A model generated the notes under the pieces. That model had not been told where the DNA came from. It made no database searches and saw only the letters and a program-made list of their open reading frames with translations. Positions 23,090-36,000 of a stretch of 64,000 nucleotides of DNA are shown piece by piece. The number at the start of each line of letters is the position of its first letter. Within the stretch, counting starts at the first letter, position 1. The translations under genes were made by a program, and so were the position numbers. The stretch is from Rosa chinensis (Eukaryota > Streptophyta > Magnoliopsida > Rosales > Rosaceae), in NCBI RefSeq assembly GCF_002994745.2, contig NC_037088.1, positions 57,616,397-57,680,396 of the forward strand, read 5' to 3'.

Positions 23090-23318
23090 AAGGATTTCTT
23101 ATAAACTTTCTTATATGCCTATTTTCATAGTGAAAAAAGTAACTTATTATGTCTGTTAGCATGAAAATAGGCATACAAGAAAGAAGTTCTTATAGACATT
23201 CTTTCATGCCTATTTTCATGGTGAAAAAAGTATAAGAAAGGAGTTTTTACAGACTTTCTTATAGACGCAGAGAGGAAAGGCTTGGCAAAATATTAGGCAT
23301 TTCCTCTCTGTGTCTATA
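23090..23318. repeat. Clustered foldback and direct repeats
   Basis: A word like TGCCTATTTTCAT.GTGAAA occurs twice direct (about 23115 and 23206) and once inverted (about 23160). Next, 23261-23281 and 23298-23318 form a 21-bp arm hairpin (19 of 21 pair) with a 16-base loop. It might be a decayed MITE; no TSD was found. Confidence 0.6.
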
Positions 23319-23411
23319 TCATATCATCTTCACCAGTAATGCATGTAACCTAATGGCAATCAAACACTTTTTTTTTTTTTGGCTAATTGAAAATCTTAAT
23401 ATTTTCAGACA

Positions 23412-23691
23412 TGTTGTAAATATTAATGTGGCTATTCATGTAATAGCAATTAGTGTTGCGTAATATACGCCAATTAAGATTGATTGGTGATTAACAGAAT
23501 ATAATTAGCGATTGATTGATTATAATCAGACGAGTGATTGATGTAATCGTTAAATAGTTACCTTTCGTAAACCTGAGGTACTCCTATATAAACCTCATTG
23601 TGAGATGAATAAAATTACTCCATTTCTCATACTTCATTCTTGGTGTCTAAACTCTCTCTCTCTCAAATTCTTTTAATATCGTTTTACAACA
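23412..23691 (+). repeat. 5' LTR of copia II
   Basis: TGTTGTAAAT ... TTTACAACA, with TATATAAA at 23585-23592 as probable promoter and a CT-rich end. Confidence 0.93.
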
Positions 23692-23693
23692 CG

Positions 23694-23705
23694 TTATCAG
23701 CACGA
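23694..23705 (+). promoter_or_regulatory. Primer-binding-site-like motif of copia II
   Basis: TTATCAGCACGA two bases after the LTR, identical to the motif of copia IV. Confidence 0.6.
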
Positions 23706-24609
23706 AGCTCTAACCCAAGCCATAGCCAGAGAAAAAAAAAAAAACCCCCCTGCTGCAGCCTGTTTGCAAGCCCCGAAACCTCTTGATCGGGACCTCAGAT
23801 CAAAATATTTCCTTCCTCAAAGTTGTTCATCTCTGCCTCGTCTATCTGCCCTCCAAATTTCAGCCTTATTGGAGTCGTTTTGAGACCTGTACACCATTCG
23901 AAGTGGGAGCTGTCCAGAAAAGGCGAATAGCTCTTGGATTGGCTGAGAAGACAACCTTCTCAGTTCTGCACATATAAACTGAAGATTCATCCGCTCTTCA
24001 TCAAGTAATGTTTTCCAAATTCTAATTTTAATTCATGTTTTCAAACTTGATTATATGAACAATCACCATGATGCATGAACCCCCAAATTTACTTTATTAA
24101 TTTATTTGGTTGATACATATATATTTGTTCATGTTTTTGGATTTGATTGACATATACCATGACACATTGACATGTAGGATTCCTATTTAATATTACTATA
24201 ATGCCAGAAGTGTTTATTCAAATCATTAATTGCCATAATAATGTGCATCATTTCCTGTTAATGCCGTATATTACGCTTATCACCATAATGATTTCATTAT
24301 TGACTTTATGATATTTATTTATTTCATTACAATTTCTTAATGCTGTACATTAAGTTTATTGCCATAATGATTATGTAATATTTATGGGGTTAATGAAGCG
24401 TAAATGCCAGAAGCATTTAAAGAAAAAAAAAAAGACAGGTTAATGGTGAATATTAAATGAGGCTGAGTCAGAAGCTCAAATCAAGCCCAAAGTCACAACA
24501 ACAAATCAGAGCCAGAAGCTCAGGCCCAAGTTGCAAGGCCAGAATAGAAGCTCACTACATGTTACCATGACAAAAGTTATGAATCTTCTCAAACTAGGCT
24601 CATCCAGTT

Positions 24610-24734
24610 GGATGCGATGTCTAGGCAAGGTTCAGATGAGGCCGTGTACTTAAGTGAGCCTCGCTCCACCTAAACCTCATCCTTCCTTACCTGGTCGTAT
24701 TCAATTGGAGTTACCGAAAGGGTTGAGTAATAAC
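24610..24734 (+). other. Conserved noncoding block, copia II copy (displaced upstream of gag)
   Basis: Homologous to the gag-pol spacer block of copia I and IV: ATGTCTAGGCAAGG, ACTTAAGTGAGCCTCGCTCC, GGAGTTACCGAAAGGGTTGAG. Here it lies before the gag remnant instead of after it. Confidence 0.65.
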
Positions 24735-25458
24735 TTTTCATTCCTTGGCAGACCAGTTTGAGCCTAGTAGGCCCACTCTCCCTCTGCAGGACCTAGCAGC
24801 CCAGCAGGCCTCACATACTCTTTGACTTATGCATGAAAGCCCGGGTCACAAGCTCGCAGACTAAGCCCGATAGGCTTCACTATCAAGCCCACTCCTTCTT
24901 TGGTCCAGCAGAATCAAAAATAAAAGGAAAAATGATTTCATATTGTAAATAGATTCACCATATTTAATATGTGTAATTAATTGCCAGAAGCATTTATTCA
25001 CATAATTGTGTGATAATTAATCTGTTAAATTAGTAGCATGCAATTAATATCTCAATTGATTTGTGATTTTTATTTATCCAAATTTGTGAGATTATTTCAA
25101 TTTTCTCAATTCAATATTATTATGTTACTTGTCTAAATTTTCGCACTAGAATATATGTGTAGAAAATGCAGATACCTAATGAACTAGAAGTTCTAAATGA
25201 ACCAGTAGTTCATACATAAATCGAATTTATAGTTTCGATAATGCCATTTAAGAAACTTGAAGTTTCCTTCATAAATTCATCACACATGATAAAACCAGTA
25301 GATTTTACATGTCTAATCCGATTTTTCATACCATGTTATAGAACCTGAAGTTCTCATTACTTGCTTATGGACGGTATTACCCAAAGCACTAATATTATTT
25401 GTTCCTTTCATATAAGAAATGTCAAATCTAAAGTGGACTCAAAATGTGAAAAATTCAT

Positions 25459-26300
25459 TTGACTACAAAGAAGATGAGATCAACAATCGATACTCATGAC
25501 AATGTGGTCACTGATGCTTTTAAGGCGAGTGCCATAATGTTCATAAAGAAACATAAGAAGAAAGCACTACAAATTGAGTATCCGATGAAGAGGATCCACA
25601 GACTCTTTGGGTCGCTCTGGAAGAGCACTTTCACCATCAGATGACCATTTCTTACTTGAAGCAAGACATGATTAGCAAGATATTGAACAAGCCCATCTGC
25701 CCAAAAGAATACAAGGAGAGTCACTTTATTAATTCTCAGAATTGATCACTATCTTGTTGCTCACTGAAATGAACAACAACCTCCTGTTGAGGAATGATCA
25801 AGCCAAGCCCATCGGTACCTGAGCAGCACTTTTGCTTGAAGGAATTGATGTTGCTCATCGCAAACCTAATCTCGAAAGGAGAGATTGTGACTGTGGAAGG
25901 GACAAAGAGTCTGATCTTTTTAGACAAGTAAAGAGAGATGGGCCCATAAATGACCCATATAACCGGCCCAAAACATGGCCCCATGTTATAGTGCCCCTGC
26001 CTAACAAGCCAAAGTGGAAAGGAACACTGGTTCGGCCCGCCGCCACCAAAATTAGCATGATCTTTGTTATCGATATGGAGGAATTAACTGCTGGTCTCGC
26101 ACCTGCTGTGCGATAGCCGAAGCAGTAGATGAGTATTACGCCAGTCGCGGAACTCGAAATACCAACTTTATTGACGGGTAATTTTCTATTGATTCCACAC
26201 TAGAGATCATGGATTTTCAGGCAGTTACTGAACATACCGAGGATTAAAACTCGAAGACATGGGTATAATTGGTCCCTTGTGCCATATTTTCATCTTAATG
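25459..26300 (+). pseudogene. Degenerate gag of copia II
   Basis: A stretch reading KALQIEYPMK then, after a shift, DPQTLWVALEEHF matches KALRLEYMSMRDARDLWVALEERF of the copia IV Gag. Near 26090-26165 a zinc-knuckle-like tail is visible (CCAIAEAVDEYYASRGTRNTNFID), with cysteines partly lost. Confidence 0.65.
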
Positions 26301-26819
26301 AATGAAACATCTTCGGATTATTTTTGGTGATTTATGTTTTCAATCATTTTGGATTATGAAAATGTGGTTATGTTCGAATGTATTTAATTCAATAAACTTA
26401 TTTATACATGTGATCCTTTGAATTAAATAAATGAATAGACATATTCTGTGGGGAAGTTTGTTGTCTGGTTAAAAGTGCTATTACACACACCATACTCCCA
26501 TATCGGAGATGTTTTTCAAACTTATTGTCTATTCATACCTCTGTGACAACCGTATCAGGCCAATCCAACCTGATAGAGGGTTATGGCAAAACCCACAGTA
26601 TGTTGTCCAATGGTACTGAACCTACCATTAATGAGGCCTTATAATCTCCACGTTCCAGAAGAACGTTATTAAGTGTTAAGGATATTCGAACCAACAGTTA
26701 CCACGTTGAAACCACTGAGAAAAATGAGTGGAATATCTTTGCATAATCTCTGAGTGTGCGGCCAGAAGCGTACATTGGAGAAATTGAAATCTGTTAGCTA
26801 GAAGCTAACTAATTCAAGC

Positions 26820-29800
26820 AACTACTTGCTATGGCATGACCGTTTGGGACATCCAGGTCACAGTATGATGCACCGTATCCTCAACTCATCGCAGGTGCAT
26901 CCCCTTCTGAATAAGGGTCTTGTATATAATGACACACTATGCCATACCCATTAAGAATATTTCATACTAGACCATCATATGCAAAGACTAGTACATACAC
27001 CACCATTTTTCTGCACAGAATGCAAGGGAAATTTGTGGACATATCCAACCACCATGTGGACCAGTTAAATATTAAGGGTTTTGGTTGATGTATCGACAAA
27101 GTGATCACATGTAACACTATTGTCCACAAGAAAACGCTGCTTTTGCTAAACTCTCGCCCAGATCATGAAATTGAGGGTTCACCACTCGGATTATCCCATA
27201 AAGTCCATAAGACTTGATAATACCGGAGAGTTTACATCGAAGTCTTTCGATGATTATTGCATATCCTTTAGGATTGATGCTGAACATTTAGTTCCCTATG
27301 TTCACACCCAAGATGGTCTCGCAGATAGAATCTTGGTAATGCGCACCAAGCTTCTAATTTCTGCATGGAGCTATGCAATCTTGCATGCAGCTACGTTGGT
27401 CCCGTTGAGGCCCACTGCTACCAACCTTACTCCGCGTTACAGCTAGTGACTGGGTACGAACCTGATGTTTCGCACTTACACGCATTTGGGTATGCAGTCC
27501 TCGTGCCAATTGTGTCGTCACAACGTACAAACTTGGGTCCTCAACAAAGGATGGGCATACATGTCGATTATGAATCCCATCCATTATGTGCTCTTTCGAG
27601 CCCTTGACAGGCGATCTCTTTACCGCTAGATTTGCAGATTGTCATTTTGATGAGACAGTCTTCCCGTCGTTAGGGGGAGATAAGAACGTTACCGTTCCTG
27701 ATGAACGACGTGAATTAACGTGGAATGTCCCCACTATGTCTCATCTTGATCCCCGAACCGCATAATGTGATTATGAAGTGCGGAGAATTCTAGATCTACA
27801 GAGTGTAGCCCAAAATATGCCAGACGCTTTCTCTGATCTAGCTAAAGTGACGAGATCATATATACTTGCTGCAAATGTGCCTGCAAGGATAGACGTCCCT
27901 GTAGGATGTGTCGTCCCAGATGGACGAGGTACGATCATGGCGGCTAACCAGTCATATGTCCCTGCCTTGAAGTGAGGTAGACTATTAGGTTCGAAGGATT
28001 CTTTTCCCTAGAAGAGGGTAAACTTGGCACAAACGAATCCTCTTGACATCGCAATCTCAAAACCGATCCATCTCATGAGATAAATCCGGATTATGGGTCT
28101 GTCCTAGAAGAGACGATGTTGGGGGACGCTCCAACATTTGAACCCACTCCCGAGAATAGAGAAACTCGGTAAATTTAGTGAGATTTGGAATCGGGTTGAG
28201 ATTATCATCGATGATATATTAGTATTTGCGGTGGCCACCGAAACTATAATATGCGATGACCTCGAACCTTGCTTTGTTGATCAGATTCAATGAAGAGACG
28301 ACTGGCTAAAAAGGGAAATAAGCAATCCAGGTTGAATTAGATTCCTTGACAAAGAGAAAGGTGTTTGGACCTGTTGTTCCCACACCTCCCCATGTTAAAC
28401 CCGTAGAATTTAAATGGGTATTTGTAAGGAATCGTAATGAGAAAAACGAGATTGTGATACACAAGGCTCGTCTAGTGGCGCAAGAATTTTCTCAACGCCC
28501 TGTGATTGATTACGAGGAGGCGTATTCTCCCGTAATGGACGTCATAAAGTTCCACTACCTTATCAGTTTGGTAGTTTCCAAAAAAAAAAAACTGAATATG
28601 CAGCTTATGAATGTGGTCATAACTTATCTCTATGGGGATCACTATACAGAGATATACATGAAAGTTCCTGAAGGACTTATGATACCCGGTGCAAATAGTT
28701 CAAGACCACTGAACATGCTCTCCATTAGTTTTGAGGCGTTCACTTTATAGATTGAAAAAATCTAGACGGAGATGGTATAACCGTCTAAGTGAATATTTGA
28801 TCGGGATGAGATATATGAATAATAAACTATGCCCATGCGTGTTTATTAAGGAAACAAGTTTCGAGTTTGCAATTGTGCGGTCTATGTCAAAGACATGAAT
28901 TTGATTGATATTCCTGAAGAAATCAAGGAAACCGCAAAGCCCCTGAAGTCGGAATTTGAGATGAAAGGCCTTGGGAGAACAGATTATTGTCTCGACCTGG
29001 AGCTCGAGCACAGTGCAGATGAAAAATTTGGTCCATCAACCAAATTACAATCCAGAAGATGTTAAGACGCTTTAATGAGGATAAAAGCAAGCACACCCAT
29101 GGTCCTCTGAAGTCTAAAGAGAACCGTATCGTTCTGCAAATGATAACGAAGAGATATTGGTGCCAGAAGTCCCATATCTAAGTGCAATAGGCGCATTATT
29201 GTACTTGGCTCAATGCCCTAGATAGGACATCTCATTCGATGTGAACTTGTTAGCTAGATATAGCTCTGCGCCAACACGCCGCCACTAGAATGGCATAAAA
29301 GACATTTTTCGCTACCTTAGAGGTAAGGCGGATATGGGCTCATTCTATCCCTACGCATCAAGGAATGGATCAAACCCCCTTGATCCTCAGAATGATGCTT
29401 GCCTTGTTGGATATGCTGATATAGACTATCTATCAGACCCCCACAAGGCACGTTCCCAAACTGGTTATGTCTTTACCATTGGGAATACTGCAATTTCTTA
29501 GAGGTCTACGAAATAGACACTTGTTGCTACCTCTTCAAATCATGCTGAGATACTAGCTCTTCACGAAGCAGTATGTGAATGTACATGGCTAAAAGCCGTT
29601 ACAAAGCATGTTCGAAGCACATGTGGACTGCATTCCACCACTGATGAACCAACCATTATCTACTAGGATAATGCTGCTTACATAGAGCAGATGATAAAGA
29701 CGAGTTTCATCAAAGGAGACAACACCAAACATATTGTACAGAAGTTCCCCTTCAATTAGCAACAACAGGAGCATCAGAAGATTGAAGTTAAGCAGATTGG

Positions 29801-29912
29801 ATTTGAAGATAATCGTGCAGACCTCTTCACCAAGTCACTACCAAAGTCTACATTCCAGAAGCATGTCCAAGGTATTGGTCTACGTAAACTATCTGAATTA
29901 CCTAACATGTAA
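26820..29912 (+). pseudogene. Degenerate pol of copia II
   Basis: Pre-integrase LLWHDRLGHPG (about 26827), integrase core with the DNTGEFTSKSFDDYC stretch (about 27220), the HVHTQDGLAD site in which the catalytic glutamate is replaced by Asp-like sequence, RT N-part FKWVFVRNRNEKNE (about 28410), RT middle NVVITYLYGD, and RNase H/C-end remnants (29400-29900). Stops and frameshifts occur throughout; the YVDD box is damaged (YVKDM). Confidence 0.82.
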
Positions 29913-29969
29913 TTTTCAGGGGGAGTCGAAATCAGGGGGAGTATCCTGAAGCATACTCGTTTGACCATC

Positions 29970-30366
29970 GTGTACTCTTTTTGTCCTTCGTCCAGGGTTA
30001 TTTTGTCCCACTGGGTTTTGTTACCTGGCAAGGTTTTGACGAGGCACTTCTTTAGCATGGTCACCCCACTTACTACATCCAGAAGATGCTTTGATTCGAC
30101 ATATATATGCATTTGCTCATCTTTTTCCTTCGACCACGGGTTTCTCCCACTGGGTTTACCGGGCAAGGTTTTGGTGTAGCAATTCTAATGCATCCCTCTC
30201 GTAGACATACTACCTACTTATGGTGCTGATAAGAAGACTCCACCTATCTCTGAAGCTGTGATACTACTACTCCACACTCAAGCGCGTTGTGCTCTTTTTC
30301 TCCTTCAACCAAGGTTGTTTTTTCCCACAGGGTTTTTATTACTTGGCAAGGTTTTTGACGAGGCAA
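29970..30366 (+). repeat. Three copies of the pre-PPT hairpin module, copia II
   Basis: Copies at about 29970-30046, 30115-30181 and 30284-30366. Each has CCTTC....GG, CCCAC(A/T)GGG and a (C)(T/C)(T/G)GGCAAGGT hairpin, as in copia I and IV which carry one each. Confidence 0.75.
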
Positions 30367-30420
30367 CTTAGAAGCGCATAGCAGGGGCAACACTATTGAC
30401 ATGGAATATCCAAGGGGGAG

Positions 30421-30702
30421 TGTTGTAAATATTAATGTGGCTATTCATGTAATAGCAATTAGTGTTGCGTAATATACGCCAATTAAGATTGATTGGTGAT
30501 TAACAGAATATAATTAGCGATTGATTGATTATAATCAGACGAGTGATTGATGTAATCGTTAAATAGTTACCTTTCGTAAACCTGAGGTACTCCTATATAA
30601 ACCTCATTGTGAGATGAATAAAATTACTCCATTTCTCATACTTCATTCTTGGTGTCTAAACTCTCTCTCTCTCTCAAATTCTTTTAATATCGTTTTACAA
30701 CA
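30421..30702 (+). repeat. 3' LTR of copia II
   Basis: Identical by eye to the 5' LTR apart from one extra CT unit; preceded by AAGGGGGAG. Confidence 0.93.
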
Positions 30703-31127
30703 AGACAATAATTATTTAACTTTGTGGAGCCTCTTGATTTGTAGGTAGAAGTTAACTACTGTTGTCAGCTGGCTCACCCAAATCTTGTAAAACTAATTGG
30801 TTACCGCCTGGAGGGAGAGGACGATCGCCTTCTGGTCTACGAATTTATGCCTAGATGGAGCTTGGACAAACATCTATTTAGCTGCTACTCTGGTGAGTTA
30901 TGAACTTCCTTCACTAAGTTAGCTTTGAACTTTTAAATGAAGCAATACCATTAATAAGAAGCTCCAATATTTCGAATGTAATTCTTTGGGACTTCATTTT
31001 ATTGGATCAGGGGGTTCTCGTTGTGGACTTTCATGGGACCTCCATATAAGGATTGCCCTTGGTGCAGCTAGAGTCGGATCCGTGCAGCTAAGGGTCTAGC
31101 ATTTCTTCATAGTGATGAGGCAAAAGT

Positions 31128-31324
31128 TGTTAGTGTGAGTCATCGTTCCCTATTAGGAATAGACTATAAGGGAATATATTGTTGTAACTACTTACCTTGT
31201 ATATGTTGTGTAGTACAGTAGTACACAATAGTTGTAGTACGATTGTAGTCTGTTTATATACACCACAGAATGGATGTAATAATATATCAGAAACTTCATT
31301 ATCTCAACCTTATTCTATTTGACT
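31128..31324 (+). repeat. 5' LTR of copia III
   Basis: TGTTAGTG ... TTTGACT. The end CT instead of the usual CA is shared with the 3' LTR. Confidence 0.9.
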
Positions 31325-31336
31325 TGGTATCAAAGC
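31325..31336 (+). promoter_or_regulatory. tRNA-iMet-type primer binding site of copia III
   Basis: TGGTATCAAAGC directly follows the LTR and differs by one base from the usual plant initiator-Met complement TGGTATCAGAGC. Confidence 0.85.
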
Positions 31337-31985
31337 AAAGATCTGAAAAGGACTTTGTCTCTTTCTTTCAGTCTTTTCTCAATCCGAGGAAGGCAGTTGG
31401 TTTAAAACCCAGCTTTTTGGGTCAGTCTCTAAAACGACGTCGTTCAGACGTACTTTTTCTCTCAGCTTTGTCTTCAGCGAAAGACTGCTGCCCTTATCTC
31501 CAGACCCAGATCGTTCCGTCTTCAGGTCACCGGCTCTCTTGCTCAGACTGTCATCTCTCTAGTCCAGAGCGGCCTTGTCTCTTGTCCAGACCGTCTTCGT
31601 CTGCCTCTGTCTCCGACACCAAAGAGCGATCTCTCCAGTTCGTCTTCTCCGGCCGTGCCTAGACTGGACTCAAACCAGTCCGGCCACCTAAACCATCTCC
31701 GGCCGTGCTCAGACTCAACTCAGGCCAGCGTTGCTCTTCGCTCGCCTCACTCGGTCAGACCAGCAACTCAGTTATTTAGTGAGTCTAACTCAGTCCGAGT
31801 CAACCCGGTCAACTCTGCTTTACTCGGTCAGCCCAGTCAACCCGCTCAGTCAACAACAAGTTACCCTAAAAAATAAAAAAATAAAAAGGGTTTCTGTTAT
31901 TGTTATTTTGGAGCCTTCTGTTCTTCTTATTTTTGCTGCATACTTTGAGATTTGTGTGTTTTTCTTTTGCTACTGTACTGTTGCA

Positions 31986-32708
31986 ATGGGTGGTGATGAA
32001 AGTGAAGGTCAGAGTTCCCAAATTAATGAGGTCCAAAAGGTTGAGGTTTCTGTCCGAAGTTCAGACGGTGGTTCTTTTAGGGGTACAATACTCAATGGTA
32101 CCAATTTTCGAATGTGGAAGAAGATTATGTCTGTCCATCTTCAGAGTATACACAAGATGGGGCATGTGACTGGAACAACTAAAGCTCCTAGTGAGGATGT
32201 GGATGCCTATACTAAGTGGGAGGATGATGATGGATCTGTGATGGTAATCTTGTTCAAAGCCATGACTGAAGATGTGCTACAGTTGGTAGAAGAATGTGAG
32301 ACTGCTGAAGCAATATGGAAGACATTGGGGGATCTGTATACAAATGAGTCTGATTTTATACAAATTCATGAATTAATGTGCAAAGCTGCTAGTATGCAAC
32401 AGAATGGGCAACCAGTAGCTGTGTATTTCACCAAGCTGAAGAATGTATGGGCTGAAATTGATCAGAAGCGTCCCTGCAAGATCAAGAATCAAGAAGATCT
32501 TGTGTGGTACCAGAAGAAGAAGGAACTGGAAAGGGTACATGTATTCTTAAGAGGGATTGATGAGAAGCATAGCAGTGCCAAGGGAGAATTACTCAGAATG
32601 ACCGACCCTCCTAGTTTGAACACAACTTTTACATACATCCGCAAGGATGAGTCTCAGCAGGAAAGTGTCAAACATGGACAGGTTGAAGTATCTAGCCTAG
32701 CCATTTAG
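31986..32708 (+). pseudogene. gag of copia III (truncated by stop)
   Basis: A 240-codon frame starts MGGDESEGQSSQ and contains the copia Gag pattern NGTNFRMWKKIMSVHL, WEDDDGSVMVILFKAMTEDV and VHVFLRGIDEKHSSAKGELL. A TAG at 32706-32708 stops it. The same frame continues with further stops into a damaged zinc knuckle (CSYCNDLGYVRETC, with Tyr where His is expected). Confidence 0.8.
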
Positions 32709-33020
32709 GCCAAGTCACTGGCACATTTCCTTCAGCAGCAGAGTTCAGCCCCACTTCATCAGCAAGGTTTCCCACAAAGCTTCACCAACCACTCCCGTCC
32801 TTAATGTTCTTATTGCAATGACCTTGGGTATGTTCGAGAGACTTGTTGGAAGTTGAACCCACACCTTAAACCTAAAAAGCAAGGTTATTGTCCTAAGGTA
32901 AAAGCAGTTGCTCTTCAATTGGTCCAAAAACCAGATTTCTATGGAGTGGCTGGCCAGGATCATCATACAATAGGTGGAGCTACTCCTACAGCCTCTATAG
33001 CTGGTTGAGGTAAAATTGGT

Positions 33021-36000
33021 ATGGCTTTAGAGGTTTCTAACTTTGTTGGTTTTGATACATGGATTATTGATTCTGGTGCCTCCGATCATATGACTTATGA
33101 CAAATCAAATTTTACTGAATTGTCTTCTCCACTAGTGTCCTATGTAAACAATGCCAATGGTGAGGCCTTTCCTGTGTTAGGGTTAGGGTCAGTTCGCATT
33201 ACTCCCACGTTAGAACTTCATAATGTGTTATATGTGCCTGACTTGTCTCACCATTTGATATCTGTTCCCCAGTTGAATACTGAGTCTAAATGCTCTGTAA
33301 CCTTTTATCCTATGTATGTGATTTTTCAGGTTCTTCTCACCAGGGAGATAATTGGTCGGGGGTATCTGAGGGGCAGGTTGTTCCATCTAGATCAGACATA
33401 TGACAAGAGAGAAACCAAGAGCACAGTCCTGTGCCGCTTTGACTTCGAGTTCTGATAAGCTAAGTGAAATTTGGTTGTGGCATCGCCGTTTAGGACATCC
33501 CTTTTTTAGTCTTATGAGAAAAACCATGCCTACTTTGTTTATTGGTGTGGATGAGTTTATTTTACATTGTGAAACATGTGTTTTGGCAAAGAGTCATCGT
33601 GCTACTTATTCTCCTAGTCATTCTAATAAAAGTGTTACTCCTTTTGAGTTGATTCATTCTGATGTTTGGGGACCTTCTAGAGAACCCACTGTATTGGGTA
33701 TGAGATACTTTGTGTTGTTTATTGATGATTGTACTAGATTTCGATGGGTTGCTCTTCTTAAAACCAAAGATGAAGTATTTCCAGCTTTTCAAACCTTTCG
33801 CACTCTTGTTCAAACACAATACCATAGCACCATTAAAGTCCTTTGTTCTGACAATGGGGGAGAATATGTTAATCATGTTTTCCAGGAGTTTTTCAAACCC
33901 ATGGGATTGTTCACCAAACTACATATCTACAAACACTAGAGCAAAATGGAGTATCAGAAAGGAAAAACCGTGATTTACTTGATATGGCTCGTGCCCTTCT
34001 CTTTAGTGCTCATATGCCTAAGTATCTTTGGGGCGATGCTGTATATGCTTCCTCCCATCTTATCAATCATCTCCCATCTAGTGTCCTTCAGGGAAAAATT
34101 CCATTTGAGGTTCTTGCATCTCATGTCTCCTTACCTTCATTTCATAATCTTCCAGCTCGTGTCTTTGGTTGTGTTACTTTTGTCCATGTCCTAAAAACCA
34201 AAGGTCTAAGTTGGATGCCCGGGCACTTAAGTGTGTGTTTGTTGGTTACAGAGGCTATCAGAAGGGGTACAAATGTTATCATCCACCTACCAGAAAGTAC
34301 TATATCACTATGGATGTTGCTTTCTTTGAGGACATGAGTTATCTTTCCTCTTCGGATACAGCTCTTCAGGGGGAGAATTCATATTTTGAAAAGCTGTATC
34401 ATGGAGAGGGGGAGGAATCAGAAGAAGAAGGAGAAGTCACACAGCCAGGAGGTATTTTGACCGATCTAGTTGAGACTATTAACACACCACCTCCAGCAGC
34501 AGAAGCTCCAGACATCCAAGCACCAGTCTCTATCACTCATAATGATGTTGAAGACACATCTGCCCCTCCTGCCATCTCTTCTACTTCTGACCCACAACTT
34601 CCTGGTACTAAAGATCACCCATTTGAGGTATGTCCATCCACTGATACTAATAGTAGTGAGCCTAATATTGAGCAATATGTGTTGCCACATAGGACCACTC
34701 GAGGTCAATCAGCCAAAAGATATGAACCTACTCTTACTACCAAATCAAAATACTCAGTAGCCAACTATATGTCCACTAGGAGGTTGTTTAAGTCATATGA
34801 ATCATTTGTGAATCAAATAACTGCTGTATCAGTACCTAACAAAGTGCAGGATGCATTGGGGGATCCAAAGTGGAGGAAGGCAATGGATGAAGAGATAGAG
34901 GCGTTGCAGAAGAATAATACTTGGCAACTTGTGCCTCCACCAGAAGGCAAGAAGGCTGTAGGTTGTCATTGGGTGTTTACCGTGAAACATAATGCAGATG
35001 GATCAGTGAATCGATACAAAGCACGCCATGTAGCAAAGGGGTTTACTCAGACGTATGGTATAGACTATGATGAAACTTTTGCTCCTGTTGCTAAGATGAA
35101 TACTATTCGGGTTCTGCTCTCGTTCGCTGCTAGTTTAAACTGGCCACTCCGATAGTTTGATGTCAAGAATGCATTTCTTCATGGAGAGTTAGCCGAGGAA
35201 GTGTACGTGAGCCTTCCACCGGGGGTATGTAGTTGCTTCTCCTGGTTATTTTGTATGCAAATTGAGAAAATCTCTGTATGGTCTCAAACAGTCACCTCGT
35301 GCTTGGTTTGGAAGATTTTCACGGTTCATGCGGAGAGTTGGTTACAGGCAGAGCAACTCAGACCATACCTTTTTCCTCAAGCATCAACAAGGGAAGGTAA
35401 CAACTCTAATTATTTATGTGGATGATATGGTAATCACTGGTAATGATACTGTTAAGATGGATAGACTGCAGAGACAGCTAGCTTCTAAGTTTGAGATGAA
35501 GGACTTGGTGAGCTTAAGTACTTCTTCGGAATTGAGGTAACCAGGGGGAGAGAAGGAATCTATATGTGCCAAAGGAAGTATGTCCTTGACTTGCTGATAG
35601 AGACAGGTTTGTTGGATTGCAGACCTATTGATACTCCTATTGAGCAGAACCATTGTTTAGCTGAGTATCCGGATCAGGTACCTACTGATCGAGCTCTCTA
35701 TCAGAGGTTAGTTGGGTGCTTGATTTATTTGGCTCATACTAGACCAAATGTTGCATATGCATTGAGTGCGGTGAGTCAATTCATGCATAATCTGAGTGAG
35801 AGTCACATAGATGCTGTTATGCGAATTCTGAAGTACTTGAAGTCAGCTCTAAGAAGGGAAGTACTGTTTTCTAAACACAACAACATTCTTGAGGTTTGCG
35901 GCTTCACATATGCAGATTGGGCTGGAAATATCACAGACAGGAGGTCGACATCAGGTTACTTTACTTTTGTAGGAGGTAATTTGGTTACATAGAAGAGTAA

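Larger units (their letters stand above)
23412..30702 (+). mobile_element. Ty1/copia retrotransposon II, degenerate body with near-identical LTRs
   Basis: It is flanked by AGACA on both sides (23407-23411 and 30703-30707). LTRs of 280 and 282 bases differ, by eye, only in one CT unit. The body holds a primer-site motif, AT-rich sequence, broken gag, broken pol, three pre-PPT modules and a polypurine tract (30412-30420). No protein could be made from gag or pol. This combination points to recent movement of an already dead copy by another element's proteins. It lies among kinase remnants E and F. Confidence 0.93.
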
